A stretch of 5,367 nucleotides of DNA from an uncultured Clostridia bacterium (GTDB taxonomy: Bacteria; Bacillota; Clostridia; TANB77; CAG-508), in contig CANRFX010000077.1 of NCBI GenBank assembly GCA_947629995.1, positions 1 to 5,367 of the forward strand, given 5' to 3'. The notes beneath the pieces were generated by a model. That model did not search any database. It was not told where the DNA came from and saw only the letters and a list, made by a program, of their open reading frames with translations. Both the position numbers and the translations under genes were made by a program. Below are positions 1 through 5,315 of the stretch, in pieces (within the stretch, counting starts at the first letter, position 1; every line of letters starts with the position of its first letter).

Positions 1-55
1 TTTAGGAGAAAATCTCCTAATACCTTTTTAAGCCCTCTGGGAGAAAATTTTATAT
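1..55 (+). repeat. Structured right-end repeat, copy 1 (IS200/IS605-like end, cut by window edge)
   Basis: This stretch contains a perfect 8-bp hairpin (TTAGGAGA at 2-9, AAA loop, TCTCCTAA at 13-20), then a T-rich link and the block AGCCCTCTGGG (31-41), ending in TTTTATAT at 48-55. It aligns almost base for base, with a similar length, to 2738-2791. In that copy the stem is TTAGGGA/TCCCTAA, so sequence changes in one arm are matched in the other. By analogy with copy 2, which follows a TnpB-like tail, I infer that this is the right end of an IS200/IS605-type element whose body lies left of the window. It sits just beyond the terminator of the helicase operon and converges with it. Another structured non-coding RNA is possible. 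Confidence 0.5.
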
Positions 56-75
56 TAAGTTTTGAAAATAAACAT

Positions 76-106
76 AAAAAAAAAGCCATTCAAACGAATG
101 ACCTTT
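76..106 (-). terminator. Intrinsic terminator of the helicase operon
   Basis: Read on the minus strand, a stem of about 11 bp with core CATTC/GAATG (96-100 and 87-91) closes a 4-base loop. The stem extends outward through two G-T wobbles and A-T pairs and is followed directly by a run of nine T (76-84). It begins a few bases after the stop codon of the 76-residue gene, so it ends the helicase/small-protein transcript. Confidence 0.88.
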
Positions 107-109
107 AAA

Positions 110-340
110 TTAATTTTTTAGTTCTTTTTGCATATATAGAATATGTTGCTTTATTCTTAACAACTCATTATCAATATTTTGAATATCTTTTGTAAAATAT
201 TCTATCATTTCATCAACTTCAGTTTCATTTAATTCACTTGTACCTAGTTCTCCATAAAGTAATTTTTCAGATAAAACTTTTTTCTTATTTTCTTCTTCAA
301 ACTTTTCCTTTAAATTTGTTGGAATTAATTCATTATTCAT
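110..340 (-). CDS. Small charged protein, 76 aa, coupled to the helicase
   Basis: I do not recognise this protein. It is very rich in Glu, Lys, Asn and Leu, with no signal peptide, membrane segment or cysteine motif. The first 30 residues look like a charged helix. Residues about 38-75 form a second likely helical stretch with hydrophobics spaced as in a coiled coil (I46, F49, I53, I56, L60, I63, I67, L68, M70). The ATG start is supported by AAGGAG at 350-355, nine bases upstream and inside the end of the helicase gene. The start overlaps the helicase stop by 8 bases, so it is probably translated by coupling to the helicase, and a terminator follows directly. The context suggests an accessory or partner of the helicase, but this is inference from position only. 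Confidence 0.72.
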   Translation of the reverse strand: MNNELIPTNLKEKFEEENKKKVLSEKLLYGELGTSELNETEVDEMIEYFTKDIQNIDNELLRIKQHILYMQKELKN

Positions 341-2075
341 CGTAGTCTACTCCTTGTTTTTGAGTATCTTCAGATATTTCTCCTCTTTTTATTAATAGTT
401 GTTGCTCATAATCTTGTTCTAATTTTTTTGCTTCTTGCAATGATTTTCTTTTTTCTAAATCTTTTCTTATTAAAATTGCAAGGTCTCGTTTCTTAGCATT
501 TCCACATTGCATATCAAGTTCAGTTATAATTTTTATAACTTCTTCAGTATCAGTATTTCTTTCTATAAATTTTCCTCTTTCTTCTTCCGTTTCTAAATTC
601 ATATATGGTTTAATTAAATTTTGTCTAATAGTACCTAAAGCCATTCCTAATCTTTTCTCCTCTTCATCTTTTGATTTTGAAGAAGGTGGCTTAGTTCCTC
701 CTGATTTTTCTATCCACGTTTTTATTTTTCTTGCATTAGTTAAATAAGCACTTCTATTTATAATTCCTTGAACTTCATTTAATAAGTCTAAAAAATCTTT
801 AGTTTCTCCTTGTATTCTAAAAATATCTATATCTTCTTGTTTGTCTTTTGTTCCATCTTCATGTCCACCATCAATATCATCATTACCTTTATGATTTCTA
901 TTTGTTCTTTTATTAATCTCTGCATCTAAGTTATTTTTTAAATAATTATTTACTAAATCAAACACTATTGTTTTTTCTCTTGAAGTATTAGAAGACAATG
1001 CCCTACTTAGCTGTTGTAAATAGATAATTCTTGAATTTGTTGGTCTTGCCATAATGACTCCTGAAATATCTTCTATATGTAAACCTTCATTTAACATTTT
1101 AATAGAAAATAATAGTTTTAAATGCTCTGATTTTGAATTTTCAAAGCTTTCAATACTTTTTATATTATCATTTTCTTTATATCCTTCACCAGAATAAGCT
1201 GAATATATTTCCGGATTATCATCAATAGATTCAAACCAATCTTTTGCTTTACTCATTAATTCATTCATATGAGTTTTATCTTTGCAAAAAATTATATACT
1301 TTCCATCTTTCTTTTTTATGTTTTTTGCAAATAGCTCTGGTATCCCATCAGCCTGATCTACTATTTTTCTCATTTTATCATATCTATCTTGTAGTTCTTT
1401 TTTCTTTTGCTCATCACTGCAATTTGATATTACAGTTCTTATTCCCTCTAAATATTCACTCAAAGCATAATCACATTTTACATATGTTGGTGTCTTTACT
1501 ATTCTATTCCTTAATGCTTCTACTAATGTTAATTCATAATCAATACTACCTTCGAACAAGTTATCTATAACATTTTTATCATCCATTCTATCAGGTGTAG
1601 CTGTTAGTCCTAATATTTTTGCATTTGGATTTTTTTCCAATAATGTATTAATTCTTTCTCCCCATTTGTCTGCACCTGTTCTATGTAATTCATCCATAAT
1701 TATAATATCATATTGCATTATACCCATATGATCATCTTTTACTCTTAATAAAAAAGGATATAGCATTATTCTCAAGTTTGGAAAATATTCATCCACTATC
1801 ATTCTTGCTGGTCTTTCGCTTGATGGTTCTTCTCCAACAATATATTTAGCAATATCATTATACATTTGATTCTTTATTACATTACTTGGTGCCATAAACA
1901 AAATTCTTTTATCTTTATTATCTGCCATAAGTTGTAGTGCTATAAATGATTTATCACATCCAGTAGGAATTACAACTGATGCTTTGTTTTTAGTTTCATA
2001 AGCTTTTTGAACTGATTGATAAGCATCTTGTTGGTATTTTTTTAAGCCTAATTCTGGTTTTCCTTGTATTATCAT
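333..2075 (-). CDS. DEAD/DEAH-box superfamily 2 helicase with altered Walker A motif
   Basis: This is a superfamily 2 helicase/translocase of the ResIII plus Helicase_C type, 580 residues, expected to act on nucleic acid in the cytoplasm. In order it has a YQQDAYQ region (14-20), motif I PTGCDKS (37-43), motif Ia APSNVIKNQ (62-70), motif II DELH (128-131), motif III LTATPDR (157-163), a motif V-like LNEGLHIEDI (328-337) and motif VI QQLSRAL (354-360). Residues about 440-490 carry a clostridial-looking helicase-associated segment (SSKSKDEEEKRLGMALGTIR). The last 60 residues are Lys/Glu-rich and probably helical. No nuclease or methyltransferase domain is visible. The ATG has GAGGT five bases upstream. 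Asp41 replaces the Gly that normally precedes the P-loop Lys and would be expected to impair ATP binding, so the protein may be inactive although its frame is intact. A role in defence or mobile-element maintenance is possible but not shown by the sequence. Confidence 0.9.
   Translation of the reverse strand: MIIQGKPELGLKKYQQDAYQSVQKAYETKNKASVVIPTGCDKSFIALQLMADNKDKRILFMAPSNVIKNQMYNDIAKYIVGEEPSSERPARMIVDEYFPNLRIMLYPFLLRVKDDHMGIMQYDIIIMDELHRTGADKWGERINTLLEKNPNAKILGLTATPDRMDDKNVIDNLFEGSIDYELTLVEALRNRIVKTPTYVKCDYALSEYLEGIRTVISNCSDEQKKKELQDRYDKMRKIVDQADGIPELFAKNIKKKDGKYIIFCKDKTHMNELMSKAKDWFESIDDNPEIYSAYSGEGYKENDNIKSIESFENSKSEHLKLLFSIKMLNEGLHIEDISGVIMARPTNSRIIYLQQLSRALSSNTSREKTIVFDLVNNYLKNNLDAEINKRTNRNHKGNDDIDGGHEDGTKDKQEDIDIFRIQGETKDFLDLLNEVQGIINRSAYLTNARKIKTWIEKSGGTKPPSSKSKDEEEKRLGMALGTIRQNLIKPYMNLETEEERGKFIERNTDTEEVIKIITELDMQCGNAKKRDLAILIRKDLEKRKSLQEAKKLEQDYEQQLLIKRGEISEDTQKQGVDYDE
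350..355 (-). promoter_or_regulatory. Ribosome binding site of the 76-aa gene inside the helicase ORF
   Basis: On the minus strand AAGGAG lies nine bases before the ATG at 338-340, within the last codons of the helicase. It fixes the start of the small gene and supports translational coupling across the 8-base overlap. Confidence 0.75.
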
Positions 2076-2165
2076 ATTTTACCTCATTTATTATCATTCT
2101 TTAATTATCTTATTAATAATTATATTTTTCTAACTTTAATCTCTTATTTAAAATACTACTAGTAT

Positions 2166-2194
2166 ATTATAACATAAAAATACTTTTTACTCAA
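2166..2194 (-). promoter_or_regulatory. Sigma-A type promoter of the helicase operon
   Basis: On the minus strand the -35 box is TTGAGT (2189-2194), the spacer is 17 bases, and the -10 box is a perfect TATAAT (2166-2171) preceded by TG to make an extended -10. The predicted start, near 2158-2160, leaves a leader of about 85 bases before the helicase ATG. An imperfect inverted repeat (ATACT, three bases, AGTAT; 2153-2165) overlaps the likely transcription start and could be a weak operator, though in such AT-rich DNA it may be chance. Confidence 0.75.
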
Positions 2195-2229
2195 TAATAC
2201 AATTTAAAGTTTTAATTTATACATATTTT

Positions 2230-2502
2230 TTAGATTAATTTATCAAAATTTCTTCTTGAATATAAAATCCTTCTAACTTCCATAGTATTATTATTGGTTG
2301 CTGTATAAAAAATTGTATAATTTTTTACATAAATTCTATAATATGTATTTTTTCTTTTTTCAGTAGATCTATACTTTTCATAACTTTCTGGATTTTCACA
2401 TCTTTTTTCTATTTCTTTAATGACTTCATTATAGAAGTTTTCTGCTACAATCCTATTTTTTTAATTATTTGAGTGGAAAATTTGATAGTTATTTATATAC
2501 AT
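2230..2502 (-). pseudogene. RelE/ParE-family toxin, broken by an in-frame stop
   Basis: From 2460 down to the stop at 2230-2232 the minus strand encodes 76 residues without interruption. The tail, YYRIYVKNYTIFYT (residues rich in aromatic and basic side chains) followed after a short turn by VRRILYSRRNFDKLI, is the hallmark C-terminal half of ParE/RelE ribonuclease or gyrase toxins. The middle part RIVAENFYNEVIKEIEKR matches the family's helical hairpin. The same frame continues upstream to an ATG at 2500-2502 (MYINNYQIFHSNN) but is cut by TAA at 2461-2463. A Leu codon (TTA) there would give the family-like SNNLKNRIVAENF, so a single T-to-A change probably killed the gene. Even then the N-terminus is shorter than usual for the family, about 90 to 105 residues. 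No antitoxin gene is visible beside it. The family call is firm; the exact mutation is inferred. Confidence 0.72.
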
Positions 2503-2522
2503 AATATTCTTTTTTATTGAAA

Positions 2523-2681
2523 TTAAAATTTTTCTTTAACATACATTATTAAATTTATTATTTTTTCTGTTTCACAATTAAACTTTATTTTATATTCATC
2601 TATTTTAATTTTTAAAATATTAAAATTAGCAAAGCATAATTTAATATTTTGAGCAAAATTTTTTTGTTCCAACAAGGTAGG
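2523..2681 (-). pseudogene. C-terminal fragment of an unrecognised gene
   Basis: The minus strand is open for 52 codons, with typical local codon choice and a composition that looks protein-like (a stretch NILKIKIDEYKIKFN followed by a helical tail ending MYVKEKF). It ends at a TAA 20 bases before the ATG of the toxin relic. There is no credible start: the only ATG is near the end, and the in-frame TGA at 2682-2684 lies inside the insertion-sequence relic. I infer the 3' end of a gene whose front was lost when the element at 2671-2791 arrived or when the region rearranged. It could be the former antitoxin or another neighbour of the toxin, but I recognise no family. Confidence 0.35.
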
Positions 2682-2791
2682 TCATTTTTCTTATGTCCTT
2701 TGGTCGACAGCATGGTCCGTTGGACCACAAATCGTAGCTTAGGGAGAAATCCCTAATATCCTTTTTAGCCCTCTAGGAAATATTTTTATAT
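2671..2791 (+). mobile_element. Relic of an IS200/IS605-type right end with TnpB-like tail
   Basis: On the plus strand VGHFSY (2677-2694) followed, after a one-base shift, by FGRQHGPLDHKS and a stop (2699-2737) resembles the C-terminal tail of TnpB proteins, which often begins VGH/VGT. The 3' end overlaps a compact structured region: hairpin TGGTCC-GTT-GGACCA (2713-2727), then TTAGGGA-GAAA-TCCCTAA (2739-2756) with a GNRA-type loop, then the AGCCCTCT block shared with the window's left edge. In IS605-group elements this arrangement is the overlap of the tnpB end with the guide (omega) RNA and the right-end recognition hairpin. The rest of tnpB and any tnpA are absent, so the copy is dead. The family call rests on tail pattern and layout, without a database match. 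Confidence 0.42.
2738..2791 (+). repeat. Structured right-end repeat, copy 2
   Basis: This is the partner of the repeat at 1-55. Both have the order hairpin, TAATAYC, T-run, AGCCCTCTRGG, then an A/T-rich run ending TTTTATAT, over 53 to 54 bases. The stem here is TTAGGGA/TCCCTAA with loop GAAA, against TTAGGAGA/TCTCCTAA with loop AAA in copy 1. The paired differences argue that the folded form is under selection or was when the element was active. Confidence 0.7.
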
Positions 2792-2819
2792 AAAAATAGA
2801 ACAGATTTTTTATGTTCTA
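2792..2819 (-). terminator. Intrinsic terminator of the amidoligase operon
   Basis: On the minus strand TAGAACA (2813-2819) pairs with TGTTCTA (2797-2803) around a 9-base A-rich loop, followed by TTTTT (2792-2796). It lies about 30 bases after the amidoligase stop codon and directly abuts the end of the right-end repeat. Confidence 0.72.
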
Positions 2820-2847
2820 CTCTATAATTAAATATTAAATTATCAAA

Positions 2848-4167
2848 TTATCTCTCAAAAGTATCTGCTCCCGATTTATATTTTCTATATTCTATCTCTT
2901 TTCTTACAGATTGCCAACGTTTTCTAAAGATATTCTTTTGTTCATCCTTATCAAATAATAAATTTAATAAATTATTTACTTTATCAGCCTCTGTTACATT
3001 TTTTAAAAATAGTTTCTCAAATTCATCTTTTTTATAATTTTTGTCTTTAGCATTTTTTAAACTTATTTCAAATATTTTTCCTACTAATTCTAAATTTTGA
3101 AAAATAATTTTTGGATCTAACGAAGAATTAAATATTCTCATTTCAATTCTTCCTGTATCATAAGAATTCCATTTCATATGATTAAAGTTTATACTAGTCC
3201 ATCTTACTTTATCATCTTCACTTGGTTTACTTTTTATTCCCTCATTATATCTATGATAAATACTAAATTTTTCTTCATCTGTTTTTGCATATTGTAAATC
3301 ACGTTCAACATTATTGTCTGGTCCAAAATTTGACCAAGCAACAATTTCATACATTCTATTTTTTGCTTGAATTTGATACAAAAATTTTTCCATATCTTCT
3401 TCTGTATTAAGAGTAACACTTCCATCTTTTTCAAAAAAATCTTGAATATTTTCTTTTATTGGAGTAGCCATATTATGTGCTTGTACTCTTATCACTTCAC
3501 CTTCTTGATTAGCTATTTTAAAAAAAATTTCTTCACATTCTCCCCAAATTTTTAGTAAATTTTCTATAGCATTTTCATTACATTCTAGATAATCAACTCC
3601 AACATTTATATGTAATGCTGTCCCACCATGTAATTTAGCATTTAAAGCTTTAAAAAATGTACAAATAGCAACGATTTGATTTAAATCATATAAGTTATTT
3701 GTCATAATTGGTGTGGATGCTTCTGATTCATCAATAAGGGTTTCTGAAGAAAAAATCCATTTATGATACTCATTTTTCTTTTTAAAATCCGTATTTTGAA
3801 TAATTGCATTTGAAATATCAGTTGGAACTTCTAAAATATCCATAATACAAGCAATATCATTCGACTTGAAAATACATTCAATTTCATCTAAAGGTATATT
3901 TGCAACTTCTATTTCTAAACCAAATTTTAAATTCTCTGGAAAATCTAAATTTTCTTGCCACCAAGAAAATTTCTTTTCATTATAAAATAATCCATGCAAT
4001 GCTTTATTTTTATCGATAACTTTTAATATTTTATTAAGATATTTTTTTATAAAACTCCAAGAAATCCAACGAAAATATTCTTTAATATCTTGTATATTTG
4101 ACATTATTTCTTGTTCTGTATGTTCATTTATATTATCTAAAAAATCTCTAGTTTCGCTAAAATTCAC
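2848..4167 (-). CDS. Putative amidoligase (COOH-NH2 ligase, Amidoligase_2-like)
   Basis: This 439-residue protein fits the amidoligase family of the glutamine-synthetase/gamma-glutamylcysteine-ligase fold, whose members are thought to join a carboxylate to an amine with ATP. Visible family signatures are KFGLEIEV (81-88, metal-binding Glu85 and Glu87), EASTPIM (149-155, equivalent to the usual EIVSP-type strand), GGTALHINVG (181-190, His186) and the C-terminal SINF...GRIEMRIFNSSLDP (325-352, Arg344 and Asn347). Residues 1-75 form a helical, family-unspecific N-terminus, and about 355-439 a helical C-terminus. It is probably cytoplasmic, with no signal peptide or membrane segment. The start is GTG, chosen because AAGGAG (4175-4180) lies seven bases upstream and overlaps the stop of the preceding gene. 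Such enzymes often occur in peptide-modification or phage/accessory loci; the substrate is not predictable. No gamma-glutamylcyclotransferase-like partner is recognisable. Confidence 0.78.
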   Translation of the reverse strand: MNFSETRDFLDNINEHTEQEIMSNIQDIKEYFRWISWSFIKKYLNKILKVIDKNKALHGLFYNEKKFSWWQENLDFPENLKFGLEIEVANIPLDEIECIFKSNDIACIMDILEVPTDISNAIIQNTDFKKKNEYHKWIFSSETLIDESEASTPIMTNNLYDLNQIVAICTFFKALNAKLHGGTALHINVGVDYLECNENAIENLLKIWGECEEIFFKIANQEGEVIRVQAHNMATPIKENIQDFFEKDGSVTLNTEEDMEKFLYQIQAKNRMYEIVAWSNFGPDNNVERDLQYAKTDEEKFSIYHRYNEGIKSKPSEDDKVRWTSINFNHMKWNSYDTGRIEMRIFNSSLDPKIIFQNLELVGKIFEISLKNAKDKNYKKDEFEKLFLKNVTEADKVNNLLNLLFDKDEQKNIFRKRWQSVRKEIEYRKYKSGADTFER

Positions 4168-4174
4168 TCTAATA

Positions 4175-4180
4175 CTCCTT
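4175..4180 (-). promoter_or_regulatory. Ribosome binding site of the amidoligase, sharing a base with the upstream stop
   Basis: AAGGAG on the minus strand lies seven bases before a GTG codon and begins at the last base of the upstream gene's TAA (4180-4182). It decides the GTG start and implies that the two genes are translated as a coupled pair. Confidence 0.8.
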
Positions 4181-4581
4181 TATATAATTTCATTAATTAC
4201 AATATAATTTCCCATATATTTTTCTTTCTGTTTTGTTGTTAATAAATTATCACTTACCTTGCTTTCTAATATTGTAATATTAGGAATTTTACACAAAGAT
4301 ATTATAAATTCTCTTTCATTATCAATTATTAATGCTTTATTTAAATTATATCTTTCATCTATTATTTTATATTGTTCTCCTAATATTCCCATTTTAATAT
4401 GAACAATATCTAAATTTAAGCAATAAAATTTTATCTTATAAAAAGCTATTTCATATCTCCTAATAAACTTTTGTTCTTCTGTTAAATTAAAATATTGTTT
4501 TCCAAACATAAATTCATATAATTCTTGTAAAGAATCAAATTTATTAATTTTTTCTTGTTCTATATATATTAAATCTTTCAT
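4180..4581 (-). CDS. Unrecognised 133-aa protein, first gene of the amidoligase operon
   Basis: I do not recognise the family. The protein has a helical, aromatic-rich first half (about 17-60; ELYEFMFG, EEQKFIRRYEIAFYKIKFY) and a likely alpha/beta second half with hydrophobic strands (DIVHIKMGI about 58-66, KALIIDN 82-88, EFIISLCKI 91-99, NYIVINEII at the end). No signal peptide, membrane segment, zinc site or catalytic motif stands out, and it lacks the YGxLR motif of gamma-glutamylcyclotransferases that often accompany amidoligases. The ATG has AGGAG four bases upstream and a strong promoter about 30 bases upstream. Its stop codon touches the ribosome binding site of the amidoligase, so the two are co-expressed. 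It could be the substrate, a regulator or a subunit of that enzyme; nothing here decides which. Confidence 0.75.
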   Translation of the reverse strand: MKDLIYIEQEKINKFDSLQELYEFMFGKQYFNLTEEQKFIRRYEIAFYKIKFYCLNLDIVHIKMGILGEQYKIIDERYNLNKALIIDNEREFIISLCKIPNITILESKVSDNLLTTKQKEKYMGNYIVINEII

Positions 4582-4610
4582 ATTTCTCCTATTCTTATAT
4601 TAACATAATT

Positions 4611-4639
4611 ATTTTACCATACATTTGTAAATTTTTCAA
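4611..4639 (-). promoter_or_regulatory. Sigma-A type promoter of the 133-aa/amidoligase operon
   Basis: On the minus strand TTGAAA (4634-4639) and TAAAAT (4611-4616) are separated by 17 bases, with TG one base before the -10 (extended -10). The predicted start leaves an untranslated leader of only about 20 bases, holding little more than the ribosome binding site, so regulation by a leader RNA is unlikely. Confidence 0.75.
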
Positions 4640-4673
4640 TCTATTATTCTATATTTCTTTACATATATTCTAC

Positions 4674-5153
4674 TTACTTTTGACTTTCTCTATCTTCATT
4701 AATTTTTTCCCAACACGCATCCGCTTCAGCCTCGATGCTATCCACTATATTTTTTAAATCATTTTGACCATTTTTTTCTTTTGCTTGTATTACTAAATCA
4801 TGGGTCGTATAGATAGTAAGTGGATTAGTTTTATAATGTGAGCAAACTTTATTAAATTGCTTTTCAAAACCCTCTATATTTAAATTCCCATCTAAATAAT
4901 TGCTGTAAGCATCTGAAAGTTCATACCTTAATGAATAATAGTAACTTTCTGCATGAGATGATTCTCTATGTCCTGATTTAGGTATATTTTCTTCGTAAAA
5001 GTTACGTAAAAAATAAAAAATTTCATCTAATGAATTATTAGTATAAAGATATAATGCTTCAGTAGATAAATCATCTATCTGTAACTGATGAACTGATAAC
5101 TTTGAATCTGATACTTTTAAAGATTTTTTAAAATCCTTATCTTTCATAATCAT
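4674..5153 (-). CDS. Unrecognised 159-aa soluble protein
   Basis: I do not recognise this protein. It appears mostly helical and soluble: a polar N-terminus (1-30), a helix around SLDEIFYFLRNFYEE (41-55), a His/Ser/Tyr-rich segment GHRESSHAESYYYSLRYELSDAY (61-83) and an acidic C-terminal helix (132-155). There is no signal peptide, membrane segment or recognised catalytic motif. The ATG at 5151-5153 is the first in-frame start after a stop at 5175-5177, but it has no Shine-Dalgarno sequence, and neither does the ATG two codons later (5145-5147). A short ORF with a good ribosome binding site (5137-5181) overlaps the start, suggesting translation by re-initiation. No clear terminator follows before the next promoter at 4611-4639, so some read-through is possible. 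Confidence 0.72.
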   Translation of the reverse strand: MIMKDKDFKKSLKVSDSKLSVHQLQIDDLSTEALYLYTNNSLDEIFYFLRNFYEENIPKSGHRESSHAESYYYSLRYELSDAYSNYLDGNLNIEGFEKQFNKVCSHYKTNPLTIYTTHDLVIQAKEKNGQNDLKNIVDSIEAEADACWEKINEDRESQK

Positions 5154-5181
5154 AAACCATGTTAATTTTAAATTTTAACAT
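5137..5181 (-). CDS. 14-codon leader ORF overlapping the 159-aa gene
   Basis: The minus strand carries AAAGGA (about 5187-5192), then ATG at 5179-5181 and 14 codons (MLKFKINMVYDYER) ending in TAA at 5137-5139. The ORF runs in another frame across both possible starts of the 159-residue gene, which lack their own ribosome binding site. A ribosome finishing here would stop 12 to 16 bases past the start of the larger gene. It may be a coupling leader peptide, or the ribosome binding site may act from a longer distance and the ORF be chance. Confidence 0.35.
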   Translation of the reverse strand: MLKFKINMVYDYER

Positions 5182-5270
5182 ACAATCCTTTCTTTATTAA
5201 ATATACTTATACTTATTATTTAGTAAAATTTAAAAAATATACAGAAGAATAGATATTTAATATTTTGTAA

Positions 5271-5303
5271 ATTATATTATTGATTAATCTAACTAGTTTT
5301 CAA
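5271..5303 (-). promoter_or_regulatory. Possible promoter for the 159-aa gene
   Basis: On the minus strand TTGAAA (5298-5303) is followed after 18 bases by TAATAT (5274-5279), which overlaps a TATAAT (5271-5276) at 21-base spacing. It lies in the gap after the upstream gene's stop. The leader would be about 110 bases. The AT-rich gap offers other weak candidates nearer the gene, so the choice is uncertain. Confidence 0.3.
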
Positions 5304-5315
5304 TATTTCTCCTTT

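Noticed and set aside
76..84. A9 run on the plus strand as a phase-variation tract
   Set aside because: It is the T-tract of an intrinsic terminator outside any coding frame, so slippage would not switch a gene.
1244..1570. 108-codon plus-strand ORF
   Set aside because: It lies wholly antisense to the helicase core, has no ribosome binding site, and its Leu/Phe/Tyr/His-rich product is what the reverse complement of Lys/Glu/Asn-rich coding gives.
2489..2542. 17-codon minus-strand ORF (MLKKNFNFNKKEYYVYK)
   Set aside because: It overlaps the ends of two relic genes in a third frame and has no ribosome binding site; chance in AT-rich DNA, or at most part of the toxin's lost N-terminus.
2646..2659. 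Palindrome ATTTTG-AG-CAAAAT
   Set aside because: It falls inside an open coding fragment, has a 2-base loop and no T-run; such AT palindromes are common by chance here.
3234..3434. 66-codon minus-strand ORF
   Set aside because: It is an out-of-frame shadow inside the amidoligase, which carries recognisable family motifs in its own frame.
3367..3555. 62-codon plus-strand ORF rich in Phe and Ile
   Set aside because: It is antisense to the amidoligase with no start signals; composition alone mimics a membrane peptide.
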